Assembly: GCA_008828725.1 (NCBI GenBank)
Contig: MEHQ01000646.1
Location: forward strand, 508,960-572,959
Length of the DNA stretch: 64,000 nt
Source of the DNA: Saccharina japonica
Lineage: Eukaryota > Sar > Phaeophyceae > Laminariales > Laminariaceae
Direction of reading: 5' to 3'
The notes beneath the pieces were generated by a model. That model ran no database searches. It was given only the letters and a program-made list of their open reading frames with translations, and was not told the DNA's origin. Below are positions 59,705 through 64,000 of the stretch, piece after piece (the stretch's first letter is position 1; every line of letters begins with the position of its first letter). A program made the position numbers and the translations under genes.

Positions 59705-59785
59705 TGCGGTGGAACTGGATGGGCCGGGTCCTCTTGCTGCCTCGAAGGTCACGAGTGCGTCACCTTGGGACCCTGCTATTCTCAG
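59705..59785 (+). CDS. CBM1a exon, copy 2
   Basis: Intact 27-codon exon (CGGTGWAGSSCCLEGHEC, VTLGPCYSQ) with acceptor GTAAAG and donor CAG|GTAGGT, one residue different from copy 1 (Q to E). It can splice to the CBM1b exon at 62136 in phase. Whether it receives an upstream exon depends on how the broken linker copy and the 7-kb array are processed. Confidence 0.75.
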
Positions 59786-61378
59786 GTAGGTGCTGCTTCG
59801 TTTATTGGCATTAGAAACACGGTACCAATTTGTAACCCATGAAGCACCGTGTATGACCAAGACGACAGTATACTGAAAACAGTAGTTGCGCAATATTTAT
59901 GGAGAAAACTACAGTATATTGCCATCATTGCGAGCAGCATTGCTAGCAGCATTCGCACGACTCCGTGCTGTGGCGTTGACGATGCCTGGAAGGCACGATC
60001 TGTTTTTATACAATGGGTACACACGAACGTAAACAATCAGCACCTCCTCTTCGACCTAAGCAGCTCAATATGATATGGTAATATAGGATGGTACTTCGTA
60101 TGCTGATATAGGCACCCGTCAAAGTAATGTAGACGCATGTATGTAGCGACTAATACTGCCAACAGTCAGGTTTTATCCATCGTTGTCTCAGCACGTGCCG
60201 TACGCGTGCGATCCCATCGTTGTTTCAAGAAGGCCCTATACATGCTGTTTACAAAAAGGGCAGCCCCTGCTGATTCTAGTAGTGACTGACATTCTTTTCC
60301 TGCACCGCAAGTTCACGTCGATGTTTGGAGGTCGATCCTGGACTATAGTTTACATGTTCTTTGGAATCTACCAACCCAGAACATAAGGGTGTTTTGTTAG
60401 TTTTTTGGTCACATATTTGTGGTTCGTTTGTTGGTTTTCGCGATATATGGACCTGTTGGGATCCCATTTATTGCGACGAAAAATGGCAACAAAAGGCACC
60501 GTCCGTTACCGTTTGGGAAGGACTGATATAATGCATAAGGCGTGTGCAAAGTGTGTTTCCTTTGTCCGGTAAAAATGCAATATCCACGGCGTTGCCTTGA
60601 AACAACTTATGTTCAGTGTAGGTATAGACGTGGTATTCGTAGTTGATAATTGATCTTCGCCGGTCAGTTCTTCGAAAATCCGTGAACTGTTGTTCATACA
60701 CGACTTGGAGTACTTGGCACCCGCTAGCTTAGCCTTATTTTGCAACAAAAGTTAATGCTTCAGTGGTTGTCTAGGACGCGTTAGCTGGGGTTTTGACACG
60801 CCGGGTGTGAATGACTAATGACTATTTCAAGTTGTAGACAACCTCGGCATCTACGAATCTACCGGTAGTGAAAATATGTGGGTGCTTTGATCAAAATCAG
60901 GAGAGATGGCAGGTTGGACCGTCCACGAGCCTATCTTAGGGTAACTTACAATCTACAATTTACGTCGCCAAAAACATGTGCGATTCTAACACCAACAAAA
61001 CTCGACGACGTCCATGTTTTGGCCATGTTATCATCTTTTTTGGACTCAAGTTTTGTTGGAATGAATATATCAACGGTGTGTGTTGGTAGGTTGTATACAT
61101 CGGGGTAACCGGACAGCCTACGTGGGCATAACCTACGCTTAAGCCTACCCGGTAGTTGCCGATCTGACCGCCCCTCAATACCATATATATATATATATAC
61201 CTATATTACCGCCCCCCCCAATATTTATATTCACCTACAGATATTGTATATCGTGACATTAAGTATTCATACGTATATAACAAGAAAGTTGGAAAGTGTA
61301 CTCGAGTTGTCGGGTAGCCTCCACAGTGTTAAAACTGTAGAGACAAAACACGTACTTACCCGAGTTTGTACCGGTGCG

Positions 61379-61442
61379 ATCTTAGCATCCGCTCTTAGCA
61401 TCCGCTCTTAGCATCCGCTCTTAGCACCCGCTCTTAGCATCC
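61379..61442 (+). repeat. 13-bp tandem repeat (CGCTCTTAGCATC)5
   Basis: Five units, expanded relative to copy 1 (51304-51345). Confidence 0.9.
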
Positions 61443-61645
61443 AAGTAGAATGGGGTAGAACGTAACAACGGATATACCAGTATACCAGTATACCAGTATA
61501 CCAGCTATATGTGTGACCGGTATTTCAGCCGTCAAATACCATACCAGTATACATAGATGGTGATGAGAGTGTATGGGTAATCTACCCGGATGGGCGGGTA
61601 ACTATTACACAAGAGTATTGATCCAAATGCCGTACCCACGTTGTG

Positions 61646-61803
61646 TACAGTACAGTACAGTACAGTACAGTACAGTACAGTACAGTACAGTACAGTACAG
61701 TACAGTACAGTACAGTACAGTACAGTACAGTACAGTACAGTACAGTACAGTACAGTACAGTACAGTACAGTACAGTACAGTACAGTACAGTACAGTACAG
61801 TAC
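61646..61803. repeat. Short (TACAG)n array, 158 bp
   Basis: About 31 perfect units at the position equivalent to the left edge of the giant array. Probably the ancestral-size array, or a contracted one. Confidence 0.97.
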
Positions 61804-62135
61804 CTAGCCTACTAACGTAACTCATAAAACATCTTGGAAATGTGACCACGCTGTTTTCTTCGGCTGTTTGTACAAATATATTACATTCGAGCATTGTAGA
61901 TATAGGAAACGACACTCGTGGCCATAGGAAGCGGCACCCGCGGCGAAGGAACGTTGGGGCATTTAATAGTAGCTTAAACCAACTCGTGTTCATCGCGGCT
62001 TTAAACCGGGCAGCGTAACACAACGGTACGGGTACGATGCCGGATGTGCCGTTATATTGAACACGCCCAATACTGGTGTCCACGCTTATGCATCGTTGCC
62101 GACCGTCGCGCCCCCCTCTTCTTACGTTGTCCCAG

Positions 62136-62252
62136 TGCCGTCCTGCAGTGTGTGCCAACGAATGGGAGCAGTGCGGTGGCTCCAGCTCATGTGAAGTCTG
62201 GACTGGGCCTACATGCTGTGCGCCCGGCTCGCAGTGCGTGATGAAATCTAAG
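62136..62252 (+). CDS. LPMO2 CBM1b exon
   Basis: Between TTACGTTGTCCCAG and AAG|GTGCGG the exon reads CRPAVCANEWEQCGG, an SSSCE insert, VWTGPTCCAPGSQC and VMKSK, 39 codons in phase 0, almost identical to LPMO1 exon 8. The first Cys completes CBM1a. As in LPMO1, the final aromatic-x-x-Gln-Cys of CBM1b is not in this exon, and reading on past 62252 would give a basic tail to TAA at about 62375. Confidence 0.8.
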
Positions 62253-62836
62253 GTGCGGTCGCGAAGCTTGTCACACTGCAGTACCTTGAGATCGCGTGTA
62301 CGCTTGTTTCGACTAGGAAGCGGGCGTAGGACCCACAATTTACCAAATGGGCCGCTCACGGGCCGAATACACTAAGCTGTTAACCCTGAAGATGCAGGCT
62401 GTTTGTTGGGACGGCAGCGTGTTTTGCGAGTATATTCATTCGTTTCCAACCGATATCAATAGCAACGGGCTGTTCAATCCTCGTCAATTCCTGTAGCAGA
62501 CGCCTACTGTACACCCTCCATTGCCCGCATGCATTATGGCACACAATAAATCGATACGCTTGCAACACATATCGACGTTGAATTTACCAGACTCCCTCTC
62601 AGTCGACTGATATCACTGATATCTCGACTTAGCGCTTCACATTATACTGCGTAAAGTACACCGTTTTTCTGTTGATAGTTAGGCCTGGTGTATCGGATGT
62701 GTATTTCAACTGGGTTCTCAGCTTGGTTTGCAAGTGATCGAATGTTAAAGCATGATCTTCCGCGGAATGAGCATCTCTTCTTCCAAACGTTTTATCTCAT
62801 CTCGTGCTCCCGGCTCGTCCCCCCCCCTCCGCCGAA
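62253..62836. other. Downstream of the CBM1b exon; no further exon recognised
   Basis: The first bases (GTCGCGAAGCTT) match the region after LPMO1 exon 8, then similarity fades. No conserved coding continuation is visible in both loci. Confidence 0.35.
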
Positions 62837-62930
62837 CGTGTTCGTACGCTTCACGTTTTCTATTCACTAGGGCTGGTCGCATTGCGAGCCCGACAACCAC
62901 CGCAAATGCGGGTCGTGATGCATTTGGGCT
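62837..62930 (+). repeat. Outer end of the inverted LPMO duplication (right)
   Basis: Counterpart of 26049-26140 in opposite orientation: GGGCTGGTCGCATTG, AGCCCGACAA, GTGATGCAT. Confidence 0.75.
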
Positions 62931-64000
62931 CGAGCCGAGGAGGGGGGGGGGTCATCTCCGGCCTTCAGCCTCCAGCTGTGCGTATTAGGATTTGGGTTCT
63001 ATTGTGTTGGGGAAATGGGTTGATCCGTAATGTGGTCTAGGGGTCTACGGGTGGCATCTTCAGAGATATCATACACCCAGAAGCTTGTTGGGGGCTTATC
63101 CTCTGCTTAGCAAAATGCCCGCACCACGAATTTCAGGGGCAATCTACACTCGGAAGCGGCCTTGAGCACAGTTTCAGTGTAAAACCAGTTAGGAGGCTTA
63201 CTTGTGAGTTCGCCGATCAATAATAGTCAATCCACATGAGAGAGAGGGTAGGCGCGCGAAAGAGATACAGTAGAAACATTTGTACGATGCCTTAGTAGAA
63301 AGGCAGTCTAGGGATGCCAGATCACAACTTGGGGTTCTACAACCCACCGCGCAATGTGTATCAACAGCGGATGCGACATTTTCCCGGTGTGGTAGTCAGG
63401 AAGTTGGTACATCTGAATGACCTTGGTCGCATGGTGGGTATCATGGTACCTGTGCCATGCATCGGTCACTGATGTGGCACAAACGGCTCATCGCGAAACT
63501 ACTAGAGTGACGATTCCGAACAGAAAGGGTTTTTGAATGTGGTGAGGGGAGCATTGTTTCAGAGCCACAAGCCGCACCTGGGGAAGGATTCCTTGCAACG
63601 TGCATGTGCCGTCGAGCGAGCTCAATTAAGTCAACATGGATATATATCCGTATGCGCTAATCCACACGACGCGCCTAGTGTAGCGTAGTCATTTGCAGCA
63701 AGTGAGCTGGCAGAAAGGCGCTTCCGTAAATACACACTTAGGTGTGCTATACATTGAAGTAATATTTGTACTATACCAGGTAGCTATTTATTCAGCGAAT
63801 AGTTTTTTTACTGTTGATATTAGTTCAGAGAATAGTTGTACTATTAGTTGAAGTAATAGTTGCACGCTTAGCCGAAGCAGGATACGAGTACTGCGGTTTG
63901 TTAACCCCCACGGCGCTCCCTAGCGTAGCGTAGTCCGAAACGTCCTGCGAGCTAGAAGCCAGGCGTTTCTTTGTAGTATACACACACTTTGTTGTGCTCT
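62931..64000. other. No gene recognised
   Basis: No recognisable coding family on either strand up to the window end. Around 63770-63850 there are TACCAGGTA and repeated ATAGTTGTACTATTAGT-like sequence. Confidence 0.4.

Larger units (their letters stand above)
58735..61645 (+). repeat. Segmental duplication, copy 2
   Basis: Second copy of 48743-51543, about 110 bp longer through expanded small repeats (TATG at 59354, 13-mers at 61379). It ends in a short (TACAG)n array. Confidence 0.95.

Overview
ORGANISM. This is nuclear DNA of a eukaryote with low gene density, long GT-AG introns and many repeats. I think it is a stramenopile (heterokont alga or relative). The strongest clue is the C-terminus of the membrane protein at 8.4-22.4 kb, which ends in a tandem VPPGVSAGD / IPQGCSAGD motif that I associate with stramenopile proteins. 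A cellulose/chitin-active enzyme carrying fungal-type CBM1 modules fits a cellulose-walled alga or an oomycete relative. Interstitial TTAGGG tracts are compatible. I cannot name a species. LAYOUT. (1) 1-8.4 kb holds a dead copy of a terminal exon, a 12-bp palindromic satellite, two tRNA-derived SINEs and a 791-bp perfect-centre foldback element. (2) 8.4-22.4 kb (+) is a phase-consistent 11-12 exon gene (about 690 aa): four transmembrane segments, a Pro/Gln-rich tail, a WW domain split by an intron, and the stramenopile C-terminal motif. Its last exon is the parent of the dead copy at the left edge, and exon 1 has a decayed duplicate inside intron 1. (3) 22.4-27 kb holds a possible 64-aa single-TM ORF and a MITE. 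(4) 27.0-39.7 kb (-) is a reconstructed secreted lytic polysaccharide monooxygenase (LPMO, PF03067/AA15-like): signal peptide, catalytic domain over five exons, Pro/Thr-rich linker, and two CBM1 modules. All eight exons join in phase. (5) 39.75-40.6 kb is a short divergent intergenic region. (6) From 40.6 kb (+) a paralogous first exon starts LPMO2 in mirror orientation. Its linker (16 x 30 aa) and CBM1 exons lie at 47.5-62.3 kb, but I cannot find catalytic-core exons. The two loci form a large inverted duplication whose outer ends also match (26.05-26.14 kb and 62.84-62.93 kb). (7) Within LPMO2 a block (linker end, CBM1 exon, intron) is tandemly duplicated. The first copy ends in a 7.19-kb almost perfect (TACAG)n array, the second in a 158-bp one. 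FUNCTION. The two LPMO-type genes would act outside the cell on crystalline polysaccharide (cellulose or chitin), with CBM1 modules anchoring the enzyme through a long flexible linker. The membrane protein probably recruits Pro-rich ligands by its WW domain. I see no operon-like link between the two groups. SEQUENCE STYLE. Odd palindromes TAC-W-GTA and TACC-W-GGTA are conspicuously common throughout, and the giant array is an overlapping run of the first. Exon calls were made by eye from reading frame, splice sites, phase and paralogue comparison. Nothing was searched against a database.
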